DNA of 49,356 nucleotides, taken from NCBI GenBank assembly GCA_021795575.1, contig JAJYPH010000007.1:1-49356 (forward strand), in the 5' to 3' direction. This stretch comes from Bacillota bacterium (GTDB taxonomy: Bacteria; Bacillota; Sulfobacillia; Sulfobacillales; JAIMBI01). The notes under the pieces were generated by a model that was given only the letters and a program-made list of their open reading frames with translations, searched no databases and had not been told where the DNA came from. This document shows positions 9,328 through 17,980 of this stretch, in pieces (the first letter of the stretch is position 1; the number at the start of each line of letters is the position of its first letter). A program made the position numbers and the translations under genes.

Positions 9328-10136
9328 TGCGCCGCTGGGTCGGCCCGCTGGTGGCAGGGCTGGGCCTCGTCGGCATGATGGCGGCAGGGGGCTCCGCGCA
9401 AGCGGCGTCCGGCCGCATTGCGTCGGAATTGCTGGTCCTGTTGCCGCAAGGCAAGCATTTGGCCGTCTACGAGCAGGTGGTGCTGGCCGATCCCGGGGCC
9501 ACGACGACGCTGGGGGTGCTGGCGGGCCACGGCGCGGTGAAGGGCGTGAACGTCCAGCTGGGTTCCACGGGGCCCCAGCACGTCGTGCTGGACGGCGCGA
9601 CGGGCACGGTGGCAGTGGAGTACGACGTGCCGTGGAACGGCACCTCGCAGTACCTCGCGCTGCGCCAGTATCTGCCCGTCTCGGCGCTGGTGGTGATGGT
9701 GCCGCCCGCCGACACCCTGCCGTCAGTGCTGAATGCCGCATTCCAGGTGCTGCCGTCCCGGACGATTCCGGGACTGCCCCACAGCCCCAAGTTCCACGTC
9801 TATGAGACGACGAGCGTGCACGCCAACACCGTGACGGCGTTTTCCATGGCCGTGGGCGGCACGACGGTGCCGGGCCGCCAGGGATTTCCGGCGGTGGGCT
9901 CGGCGGTGCTGCTGGCGCTGGCGCTGGTGGTGCTGGCCGCGCTTTACCTAGTGGTGAACTGGTCACCGCTCTCAGACGCGACGCATGCTCGGGCGCAGCG
10001 GGAGGATCTGCTGGAGCGCTTGGCGGGCATCGAGGCACTGTACCGTCGGGGGGAACTGGAAGATGTGGTGTATCGGGTGGAACGAGAGGCGCTACTGGGG
10101 GAACTGGCTCGCGTCTGGACCCCAGAATCGGTGTAG
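9324..10136 (+). CDS. Exported/membrane protein of unknown function inside ccm operon
   Basis: Signal-peptide-like N-terminus, ectodomain, C-terminal TM LLALALVVLAALYLVVNW and cytoplasmic helical tail REDLLERLAGIEALYRRGELEDVVYRVEREALLGELARVW. Confidence 0.75.
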   Translation: MMRRWVGPLVAGLGLVGMMAAGGSAQAASGRIASELLVLLPQGKHLAVYEQVVLADPGATTTLGVLAGHGAVKGVNVQLGSTGPQHVVLDGATGTVAVEYDVPWNGTSQYLALRQYLPVSALVVMVPPADTLPSVLNAAFQVLPSRTIPGLPHSPKFHVYETTSVHANTVTAFSMAVGGTTVPGRQGFPAVGSAVLLALALVVLAALYLVVNWSPLSDATHARAQREDLLERLAGIEALYRRGELEDVVYRVEREALLGELARVWTPESV

Positions 10137-10141
10137 TCCGG

Positions 10142-10888
10142 GTGGCAGGCGGTGGGGGGGCGGCACCCCTGTTGAGCGCGGTGGCCGTGGCCAAGCGGCT
10201 GGGCGAGCGGCTGGTGCTGCGGGATGTGACGCTCGCGGTGCCGGCGGGCTCGGTGGTCGTGGTGCTGGGTCCCAATGGATCGGGCAAGTCCACGCTCTTA
10301 AAGCTGGCGGCCGGCCTGTGGGCCCCGTCGCGCGGACGGCTGGAGCGGTTTGGGCAGGTGGTCGGCACGGAGGCGACCGACCCCCGGGTGGGTTATCTCG
10401 GCCACCGCTCGTTTCTGTACGGCGCCCTGTCCGGCTTGGACAATCTCACGTTCTACGCACGCCTCTATGGGGTGCCGCGGCCGCGCGAGCGAGCGGCGCG
10501 CCTCTTGGCGGAGGTTGGGCTCCGGCGCTTTCAGCACGAACCGGTGCGGCGCTATTCGCGAGGCATGGAGCAGCGCGCGGCGCTGGCGCGGGCATTTGTG
10601 GCCCACCCCCAGCTGCTGCTGCTGGACGAGCCGTACACGGGACTGGACGTGGGGGCGACGGGGCTTTTGGACCAGTGGATCCGGCGCACCACCGCCGCGG
10701 GGGGCGCGGTGCTGCTGATCACGCACCACCTGGACGAGGCGGCCCGGATGGGCGACCGGGTGGGCATCCTGTGGCGCGGCCGGCTCGAGGACCCCCCGGT
10801 GACCCGGGATGGCCCGGGGGGGTTTCGCGAGCAGGTGGCCCGTACCTACGAGGCGCGCTTTCACGGGAGCGGCCCCAGTGGGGCGTAA
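10142..10888 (+). CDS. ccmA: Heme exporter ABC ATP-binding protein CcmA
   Basis: Walker A LGPNGSGKSTLLKLAAGL, signature YSRGMEQRAALARAF, Walker B LLLLDEPYTGLD; next to ccmB/ccmC. Confidence 0.93.
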   Translation: MAGGGGAAPLLSAVAVAKRLGERLVLRDVTLAVPAGSVVVVLGPNGSGKSTLLKLAAGLWAPSRGRLERFGQVVGTEATDPRVGYLGHRSFLYGALSGLDNLTFYARLYGVPRPRERAARLLAEVGLRRFQHEPVRRYSRGMEQRAALARAFVAHPQLLLLDEPYTGLDVGATGLLDQWIRRTTAAGGAVLLITHHLDEAARMGDRVGILWRGRLEDPPVTRDGPGGFREQVARTYEARFHGSGPSGA

Positions 10889-11555
10889 GTACGGCGCCAT
10901 CCTGCTGAAGGATCTCCAGCTGGAGATCCGCAGTAAAGAGACCTGGGTGGCCATGGTGGCGTTCGCGTTCATGGTGGCCCTGGTGTTCGGCATTGCGGTG
11001 AATCCGGTGCGCGTGCGGCTGGCCCCCGTGTTCCCGGGCGTGCTGTGGGTAGCGTATCTGTTTGCGGGGATGTTGGGCGTGGGCCGGGGCTTCGAGCAGG
11101 AAGCCCGCGACGATGCGCTGACGGGGCTGCTGGTGGCGCCGGGCGATCGGCTGGCCATCTTCCTGGCCAAGCTCACGGTGGCCTTCGTGTTCATGTTCAC
11201 CATGGAGCTCTTGGTGCTGCCGTTCATGGTGGTGCTGCTGGGGGAGCCGATGCCGGGCGGGATCCTGCCTCTGCTGGCCGCCACGCTGGCGCTCGGGACC
11301 GTGGGATTCGTGGGCGTGGGGACGCTGTTTGCCGCCATGGCGGCCAATACGCGGGCCGGATCGGTGCTGCTGCCCGTGCTCTTGGTGCCGTTTTCGGTGC
11401 CGGTGCTGATTCTGGCCACCGAAGCCACGGCGGGGATCCTGGGCCACGTGGCGCCGGCGGTGGATCCGTGGCCCTGGCTGCACGCGCTGATGGCCTACGA
11501 TGTCGTGTTTTTGGGCTTGCCGCTGGTGCTTTACGAATTTATTTGGGAGGTGTGA
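10878..11555 (+). CDS. ccmB: Heme exporter permease CcmB
   Basis: MGRKYGAILLKDLQLEIRSKETWVAMVAFAFMVALVFGIAV...GFEQEARDDALTGLLVAPGDRLAIFLAK. Confidence 0.9.
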   Translation: MGRKYGAILLKDLQLEIRSKETWVAMVAFAFMVALVFGIAVNPVRVRLAPVFPGVLWVAYLFAGMLGVGRGFEQEARDDALTGLLVAPGDRLAIFLAKLTVAFVFMFTMELLVLPFMVVLLGEPMPGGILPLLAATLALGTVGFVGVGTLFAAMAANTRAGSVLLPVLLVPFSVPVLILATEATAGILGHVAPAVDPWPWLHALMAYDVVFLGLPLVLYEFIWEV

Positions 11556-11556
11556 T

Positions 11557-12261
11557 GTGACCAAGCGCCAAACGCGCGTGCGGACAGGCACGTGGTGGCT
11601 CTGGCTGATGGCGGCCATTTGGGTGGTGGCCCTGTACCTGAACTTTATTTACACGCCGGATGCCAAGTACCTGTTGTCCAGCGAGCGCATCTTCTACGTG
11701 CACATGGGGTCCGCCACGGCGATGACCTTTGTGTATGGCATTACGTTTGTGGCCAGCATCGGCTACTTGTGGCGGCGGCGGCTGGCGTGGGACCGCTGGG
11801 CGGCGGCGTCGGCGGAGGTGGGGACGCTGCTGACCACCATGGTGCTCGTGTCCGGGATCATTTGGGGACGAACGGCCTGGGGTTCTTGGTGGACCTGGGA
11901 TCCGACCATTACCACGACCCTCATCCTGTGGGTGCTGTTTTTAGGCTACCTGCTGCTGCGCGACTGGACGGACGACCGCGAGCGGAGGGCCCGCTATGCC
12001 TCGGTACTGGCCATCGTGGCGTTCTTTCTGGTTCCGCTCGACTACTATGCGGTCTATTTTTTGAAATCCATTCATCCGGCGGTCATCACCACGCACGGCG
12101 TCAACCTCGCGCCATCGATGGTCTTGGCGATGCTGGTGTCGATGGTGGCGTTCATGTTTCTGGCAGCGGCGTGGATCCTGATTCGTCTTCGCCTGCTCGC
12201 GGCCCAGGACTATGTCCAGGAGATTCAGGACCGCGTGCGCACTCCGCTCGACTCGATGTGA
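11557..12261 (+). CDS. ccmC: Cytochrome c maturation protein CcmC
   Basis: WWD-type GRTAWGSWWTWDPTITTTLILWVLFLGYLLLR; SSERIFYVHMGSA. Confidence 0.93.
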   Translation: MTKRQTRVRTGTWWLWLMAAIWVVALYLNFIYTPDAKYLLSSERIFYVHMGSATAMTFVYGITFVASIGYLWRRRLAWDRWAAASAEVGTLLTTMVLVSGIIWGRTAWGSWWTWDPTITTTLILWVLFLGYLLLRDWTDDRERRARYASVLAIVAFFLVPLDYYAVYFLKSIHPAVITTHGVNLAPSMVLAMLVSMVAFMFLAAAWILIRLRLLAAQDYVQEIQDRVRTPLDSM

Positions 12262-12283
12262 CACGAAAATCAGGAGGTGGGCC

Positions 12284-12493
12284 ATGAGCCCCTTGGAGCG
12301 TCAGGACCTGTGGTACCTGTTTTTTGCCTACACCGCCCTGTTCGTGCTGATGTTCGGCTTTCTGTACCGCATGTTTCAAAGCACGCGGCACCTGGAGCAG
12401 GAGCTCGCCCTGTTGCGCGACGAATATCGTGACGAAGAAGACGTCGATGGTCCTCGCGGCCGCGGAGCGGGCCACCCCGACGTCACCGTGTAG
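12284..12493 (+). CDS. CcmD-like small membrane protein
   Basis: RBS AGGAGG; single [25 protein letters not shown] plus charged tail; position directly after ccmC. Confidence 0.6.
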   Translation: MSPLERQDLWYLFFAYTALFVLMFGFLYRMFQSTRHLEQELALLRDEYRDEEDVDGPRGRGAGHPDVTV

Positions 12494-12557
12494 CCCGGTC
12501 GGGCGCGCGGTATGGTCGGGGGCGCGGTATGATGATGCCTTGGGACGCGCCAGAGGC

Positions 12558-12968
12558 ATGAGAGATGGGGGCGAGCGAGTGATTCGTGTGTTGGTGGCCA
12601 AACCTGGCCTGGATGGACATGACCGGGGCGCCAAGGTCATTGCGCGGGCGCTCCGGGATGCGGGTATGGAAGTAGTGTACACGGGCCTGCACCAAACGCC
12701 GGAGCAGGTGGCGGAAGCCGCGCTGCAGGAGGATGTCCAGGTGGTCGCGCTGTCGATATTGTCGGGCGCGCACCCCACCCTGGTCCCGCGCATCGCCGGG
12801 CTGCTCCAGCAGAACGGACAGGGCGACGTGCTGCTGCTCCTCGGCGGCATCGTGCCGGAGCAGGACGTGGCGAGCATGTTGGATGCGGGCGTGTCCCGGG
12901 TGTTTGGTCCCGGCACGGACACCCGCGACATTGTGCGCTACATCCAAGAGCGGGTGGGGGACTCATGA
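12558..12968 (+). CDS. Cobalamin-binding domain protein (methylmalonyl-CoA mutase C-terminal/small subunit type)
   Basis: [44 protein letters not shown]...[15 protein letters not shown]...LGGIVPEQD; DxHxxG motif as DGHDRG. Confidence 0.92.
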   Translation: MRDGGERVIRVLVAKPGLDGHDRGAKVIARALRDAGMEVVYTGLHQTPEQVAEAALQEDVQVVALSILSGAHPTLVPRIAGLLQQNGQGDVLLLLGGIVPEQDVASMLDAGVSRVFGPGTDTRDIVRYIQERVGDS

Positions 12969-13933
12969 CGGGGACGCCCCCGTTGGTGGCGGCCGAGGTG
13001 CTGGCGGGCCAGCGGCGCGCCGTGTCGCGGGCGCTCACCGTGGTGGAGCGCGGGGGTCCCGAGGCGGAGGCGCTGTTGCAGACACTGTTGCCGCACACCG
13101 GCCACGCCCACGTGGTGGGCATCACCGGGGCTCCGGGGGTGGGCAAGTCCACCCTGGTGGACGGGCTGGCCTTGGCCGCGCGCGCGCAGGGCCAAACGGC
13201 GGGCATCATCGCGGTGGACCCCTCCAGCCCCTTTACCGGCGGGGCGATTCTGGGCGATCGGATCCGCATGCAGGACGCCACCATGGACCCGGGCGTGTTT
13301 ATGCGCAGCCTGGCCAGTCGCGGGCAGACCGGCGGCTTGTCGCGGGCGGCGGCCGCGTCGCTCACGGTGCTGGATGCGTCGGGATTCGACTGGGTGCTGG
13401 TGGAGACGGTGGGGGCTGGGCAGAGCGAGATCGAGATCATGGCGCTGGCCGAGTCGGTCATGGTGGTGCTCGCGCCGGGATTGGGCGATGACATACAGGC
13501 CATTAAGGCCGGGATTTTGGAGATTGCGGATTTGTTCGTGGTGAACAAGGCGGACCGCCCGGGCGCCGACGCCAGCGTGCGGGAACTGCGCGCCATGCTG
13601 CGGCTGGCGGCCGACCCGCCCCCCTGGACGCCCCCGATCGTGACCACGGTGGCCGCCGAACGGCGCGGCCTGGAACAAATTCTGGCCGAGTTGGCGCGCC
13701 ATCGCGCGTTTCTGGAGGAAACCGGACGGCGCGCCGACCGGCGCACCCACCAGGTCGAGACGCTGGTGCGTCAGGCGGTGTGGGATGCGGTGGCGCGTCG
13801 CCTGGCGGCGGCCCGAGAAGACCCCGGCTGGGCGCGAGCCCTGACCGCGGTGGCGGCGGGAACCCGGGACGCCACCGGATTGGCGGACCAAGTGCTGCGA
13901 GGCGCGGGGGGCATGGCCGATGGAATTCACTGA
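12965..13933 (+). CDS. meaB: MeaB/ArgK G3E GTPase (methylmalonyl-CoA mutase chaperone)
   Basis: [61 protein letters not shown]. Confidence 0.95.
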   Translation: MTGTPPLVAAEVLAGQRRAVSRALTVVERGGPEAEALLQTLLPHTGHAHVVGITGAPGVGKSTLVDGLALAARAQGQTAGIIAVDPSSPFTGGAILGDRIRMQDATMDPGVFMRSLASRGQTGGLSRAAAASLTVLDASGFDWVLVETVGAGQSEIEIMALAESVMVVLAPGLGDDIQAIKAGILEIADLFVVNKADRPGADASVRELRAMLRLAADPPPWTPPIVTTVAAERRGLEQILAELARHRAFLEETGRRADRRTHQVETLVRQAVWDAVARRLAAAREDPGWARALTAVAAGTRDATGLADQVLRGAGGMADGIH

Positions 13934-15080
13934 GGACGAACAGGCCATTGCCGGGGCCGTCCGCCAGCTGGTGGCGGCCGCCATTACCCCGTCCAGCGAC
14001 CAGAACGACCGGGACCAGGTGTACCCTCGGGCCAACCTGTTGGCGCTGGGACAGCATGGATATCTGGGGATGACGGTGCCCACCGCCGACGGGGGTGGGG
14101 GCACCAGCTATTTGGCCCAGACGCTGGTGGTGGAGGCGGTGGCGTACGGCGACCCCGCCACCGCCGTGGTGTACGAGGTGCACAACTCACTCCATCTGGA
14201 GGCGATTCATCGGTACGGGACGGCAGCCCAGAAAGCCGAGTGGCTGCCTTCCCTGATTGCGGGGCAGCAGATTGGGGCCTTTGCGCTGACCGAGCCCGAC
14301 GCGGGGTCCAACGCCGCGGCGCTCGCCACGGTCGCGGAGCCGGTGGAGGGCGGCTACCGTCTCCGGGGCGGCAAAGTTTTCATCACCGGGGCGGGCGAGG
14401 CGGATCGGTACCTGGTGTTCGCCCGGCTGCCGGGCACCTCGGGCCGGGACGGCATCACGGCCTTTTTGGTGGACAGGGGAGCGCCGGGGCTCACCTTCGG
14501 GCGGGCCGAAGAGAAGATGGGCCTGCATGCCGCCAAAACCGGCGCCCTGCTGCTGGACCAGGTGCTGGTTCCGACGTCCCACCGCCTGGGGGCCGAGGGG
14601 GCGGGCTACGACATGGCGCTCCGCCTGCTGGAAGGGGGGCGCATCGGCATCGCGGCCCAGGCGCTGGGCATGCTGGGCCGCGCACTGGACCTGTCGCTGA
14701 CTTACGCGCGCACCCGCCAGCAGTTTGGCCAGGCCATCGGGCGGTTCGAGGCCGTCCAGTTCAAGCTGGCGGACATGGCCACGGACCTGCACGCAGGCCG
14801 CCTCCTGGCATATGACGCCGCGCGAGTTCGAGAAGACCCCCAACGCGGCCGCATGGCGGCGGCCATGGCCAAGCTGTTCTGCTCCGAGGCGGCGGTGCGG
14901 CACTGTCTGGCCGCCATCCAGGTGCACGGCGGCTACGGCTACATGCGGGAGTACCAGGTGGAGCGGCTCCTGCGCGAGGCCAAGGTGACCGAGATTTACG
15001 AGGGCACGTCGGAAATCATGCGACTTGTCATTGGCAGCCAGCTCCTGCGCGGTGACGCCGCCCCACGGCTGGAGGCCTGA
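13920..15080 (+). CDS. Acyl-CoA dehydrogenase
   Basis: GAFALTEPDAGSNAAAL, FITGAGEADRYLVFARL, YARTRQQFGQAIGRFEAVQFKLADMATDL, QVHGGYGYMREYQVERLLREAKVTEIYEGTSEIMRLVI. Confidence 0.97.
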   Translation: MEFTEDEQAIAGAVRQLVAAAITPSSDQNDRDQVYPRANLLALGQHGYLGMTVPTADGGGGTSYLAQTLVVEAVAYGDPATAVVYEVHNSLHLEAIHRYGTAAQKAEWLPSLIAGQQIGAFALTEPDAGSNAAALATVAEPVEGGYRLRGGKVFITGAGEADRYLVFARLPGTSGRDGITAFLVDRGAPGLTFGRAEEKMGLHAAKTGALLLDQVLVPTSHRLGAEGAGYDMALRLLEGGRIGIAAQALGMLGRALDLSLTYARTRQQFGQAIGRFEAVQFKLADMATDLHAGRLLAYDAARVREDPQRGRMAAAMAKLFCSEAAVRHCLAAIQVHGGYGYMREYQVERLLREAKVTEIYEGTSEIMRLVIGSQLLRGDAAPRLEA

Positions 15081-15085
15081 CGGCC

Positions 15086-15856
15086 ATGGCGGAGCCCATT
15101 CGGGTCGCGCTCGCTGGGGCGACCGGCCGCACGGGCCGGGAAGTGGGCCGCGCGATCGTCGCGGCGCCCGACATGGTCCTGGTGGCGGCCCTGGCGCGCT
15201 CGCACGCCGGTGAGCACTTGGGGGCGCTTTGGGGAGACGAGGCGGTGGACCTGACGGTGGTGGACACCGTCGGCGAGGCCGCCACGCAGTATCCCACGGT
15301 GATGGTGGATTTTACCGAGCCGGACTCAGCGTATCCGCGCCTGTTGGACGCGGTCGACCGGGGCTGGTCCATCGTGGTGGGCACGACCGGGTTTTCGCGC
15401 GAGCAGCGCAGCGAGCTGGCGCGGCGTACGGCGGCCCACGGCGTGGCGGCGGCGCTCATCGCCAACTTCTCCGTGGGAGCCTGGCTGTCCGAACGCCTGG
15501 CCGAGGAGGCGGCGCGCTTCTTTCCCGATGTGGAGGTGCTGGAGGCGCACCACGCCACCAAGCGGGACCGCCCCTCGGGGACGGCGCTCCGCATGGCTAG
15601 CCTGCTGGCGGCCGCGACGCGCCGGGATCCCGACGCGATTCCCGTGCACAGTATGCGGCTTCCCGGCTTGGTGGCGCACCAGACGGTGGTGTTCGGGGCG
15701 GCCGGCCAGGTACTGACGATACGGCACGATGTCCACGACCGCTCGGCTTACGCCGCGGGGGTGTTGGCCGCCATTCGCCGCCTGCCGTCTCTGGGCGGCC
15801 GGTTCGTCGAAAACCTGGGCGACCTGATGCCAACCGCCAAGGAGCCTGCCCCTTAA
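15086..15856 (+). CDS. dapB: 4-hydroxy-tetrahydrodipicolinate reductase
   Basis: RVALAGATGRTGREVGRAI, VMVDFTEP, VVGTTGF, IANFSVGAWLSERLAEEAARFFPDVEVLEAHHATKRDRPSGTA. Confidence 0.93.
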   Translation: MAEPIRVALAGATGRTGREVGRAIVAAPDMVLVAALARSHAGEHLGALWGDEAVDLTVVDTVGEAATQYPTVMVDFTEPDSAYPRLLDAVDRGWSIVVGTTGFSREQRSELARRTAAHGVAAALIANFSVGAWLSERLAEEAARFFPDVEVLEAHHATKRDRPSGTALRMASLLAAATRRDPDAIPVHSMRLPGLVAHQTVVFGAAGQVLTIRHDVHDRSAYAAGVLAAIRRLPSLGGRFVENLGDLMPTAKEPAP

Positions 15857-16574
15857 GGCGCGGATAGCGCAGACAGGAGGGAGAGGCTGGTCCTGCACGG
15901 CCGCGCCGGCCACGTCCGCGATCCCGAGGGGCGCGTGCCGACCCGCCGGGGCGATGGGATCTCCGCTGGTCACGGGTGAAGCGGCACGCCACGTGTCGAT
16001 TCCACGGCGCGGGGCGATCCGGCCATGGAGGGTCCAGGGTCCCGAGGGGGAGTGTACGTGGGTTGTGTACACTTCCGGGTCCGCTATACGGGAGTTCGCA
16101 GGACGGGCGCTCCCCATGAGCACCCTCTGGCGCGACGTGACCGCGACCCCCGACGTCCGGTCCCCCGAAGACGGCCAGCGGGCTCTGCAGGGACTGTTGT
16201 GCGTACACCGTGAAGGCGATGCGGGTGACCGCCGCCGGCAGCGACTCCGTCCCGGCGGCGGATCGGGCGCGACGGCCGACGGTGAGGGTGTCCGCCACCG
16301 CCGTGGCGCAATCCGCCCACAAGCCACCGCAGCGGGCTAGTGCGAGGAGCCGCCGGCGTCGCGGGCCAGCACCGCTCGCAGCGCCGCATGAAATTTCTGT
16401 ACCGCGGGGCCCCGGGGCGCCTGAAGTGGCGGCGTGGCCGCCCCGCTCGTGCGCACGCGCACAGACAGGGCGTCCAGCGCACCGCGCGCGTCGGGCACCA
16501 GCGGCGATTTTCTCCGCTTGCTCATGACAGGAGGGTGCCCGGCCTGATGCGGCGGCTTGCATGCCTGCAAAACA

Positions 16575-16600
16575 ATCGGGGCCGCTTGAGCGGCCCCGAT
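16575..16600 (-). terminator. Rho-independent terminator of tRNA-Pro
   Basis: Perfect inverted repeat ATCGGGGCCGC-TCAA-GCGGCCCCGAT followed on minus strand by TGTTTT. Confidence 0.8.
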
Positions 16601-16605
16601 TCACG

Positions 16606-16682
16606 TGGTCGGAGAGACAGGATTCGAACCTGCGACCTCCTGCTCCCGAAGCAGGCGCGCTACCAAGCTGCGCTACTCCCCG
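16606..16682 (-). tRNA. tRNA-Pro (anticodon CGG)
   Basis: Reverse complement CGGGGAGTAGCGCAGCTTGGTAGCGCGCCTGCTTCGGGAGCAGGAGGTCGCAGGTTCGAATCCTGTCTCTCCGACCA. Confidence 0.96.
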
Positions 16683-16693
16683 ATGACAAGCTG

Positions 16694-16722
16694 AGTATAG
16701 CGCAAGTGGGTCCGCGGCGCAA
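16694..16722 (-). promoter_or_regulatory. Promoter of tRNA-Pro
   Basis: Minus strand TTGCGC-17 bp-TATACT. Confidence 0.65.
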
Positions 16723-16879
16723 TTGGAGGCGAAGTGATGTGAGGACGCTGCGGGGCCGCCCCGTTTGTTCGTAACGCTGGCTCGGCCGTGGCGAAGAGGC
16801 CTACAATGAGTGGCACGAGACGCGGGCAAGATCGGCGCGCGAGGCAGCGGCCGGTTGGCGCCCCAGGGAGGCAGGCGCC

Positions 16880-17671
16880 ATGACCGTCAATGCAGGGGAA
16901 CCGCTGGTGCTCCGCGACGATACGCTGGCGGACGAGCACATCGTACGGTTGACGTTGAACCATCCGGCGAAGCGCAACGCGCTGTCCGCGGCGATGCTCC
17001 GCGCCCTCGCGGACGCCGTCGCCCGCGTGGCGCCGGACGAGGCGAGCGTCATCATCATCCGGGCCGCCGGGCCGGCCTTCAGTGCCGGGCACGACCTGAA
17101 CGAAATTTTGCGCGGGACGGACGCCGAGGTGGCGGGGGTGTTCGCAGCCTGCGAACAGGCCATGCAGGCCATTCGGCAGGCGCCGCAGATTGTGGTGGCG
17201 GAGGTGGAGGGCATTGCGACGGCGGCGGGCTGTCAGCTGGTGGCCACCTGCGACTTGGCGGTGGCGGCGTCGTCGGCACGGTTTGCCACGCCCGGCGTCC
17301 GCATCGGCTATTTCTGCGTCAGTCCGGGGGTCGCGCTGTCCCGCAACGTGGGCCTGAAGGCGGCGGCGGCCATGCTGTTCACCGGGGAGCCCGTGACGGC
17401 TGCCGAGGCGCTGGCGGCCGGTTTGGTCAATCGCGTGGTGTCGGCGGAAGCCGTCGAGGACGCGACCCTGGCGCTGGCGCGCAGCATCAGTCGGTTCAGC
17501 CGACATGTGCTGGCCCACGGCAAACGGCACTTCTACAGCCAGCTCGCGATGTCTTACGACGACGCGGTCCGCTACGCCAGCGGCATCATGGCGGAGCAGC
17601 GGGCCATGCCCGATGCTCGCGAGGGGATGGCGGCGTTTTTGGCGAAACGGGATCCCAGGTGGCTGCCCTAA
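16880..17671 (+). CDS. Enoyl-CoA hydratase/isomerase family protein
   Basis: LTLNHPAKRNALSAAMLRAL, AAGPAFSAGHDLNEI, VEGIATAAGCQLVATCDLAVAA, ALAAGLVNRVV. Confidence 0.95.
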   Translation: MTVNAGEPLVLRDDTLADEHIVRLTLNHPAKRNALSAAMLRALADAVARVAPDEASVIIIRAAGPAFSAGHDLNEILRGTDAEVAGVFAACEQAMQAIRQAPQIVVAEVEGIATAAGCQLVATCDLAVAASSARFATPGVRIGYFCVSPGVALSRNVGLKAAAAMLFTGEPVTAAEALAAGLVNRVVSAEAVEDATLALARSISRFSRHVLAHGKRHFYSQLAMSYDDAVRYASGIMAEQRAMPDAREGMAAFLAKRDPRWLP

Positions 17672-17773
17672 GCGGGCCCGTGCAAATATTTCGCGGTTTC
17701 TGGCCCGGAATCTCCCCCAGGACGTTTCAAAAATTCTGGACACGTGCTATGGTGCACGCGTAGGAGGGCCGAG

Positions 17774-17817
17774 CTTTAGCCGACGTTTAGCCAACGGTTA
17801 AGAAACGTTTAGGCCGT
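17774..17817 (+). promoter_or_regulatory. Four 11-bp direct repeats (candidate PhoP/PhoB-like operator)
   Basis: CTTTAGCCGAC / GTTTAGCCAAC / GGTTAAGAAAC / GTTTAGGCCGT, contiguous and exactly 11 bp in phase. Confidence 0.55.
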
Positions 17818-17980
17818 CTGCTCCTATCCCGCCTCTCATCTGACCCGCTGGCGACATGAGATGCGTCACCTTGGGATGGTGGCGGGCCTTGCCCTACAGA
17901 CTTCGGAGACGGGATTCGGAATTCGCATCTGGGTTCCCATGAGCCGCGCCGCGGCGGAGGTCAACAACGGAGGTGGATGC

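Noticed and set aside
15954-16340. 128-aa plus-strand ORF between dapB and tRNA-Pro
   Set aside because: No RBS, no domain, composition typical of random GC-rich ORFs
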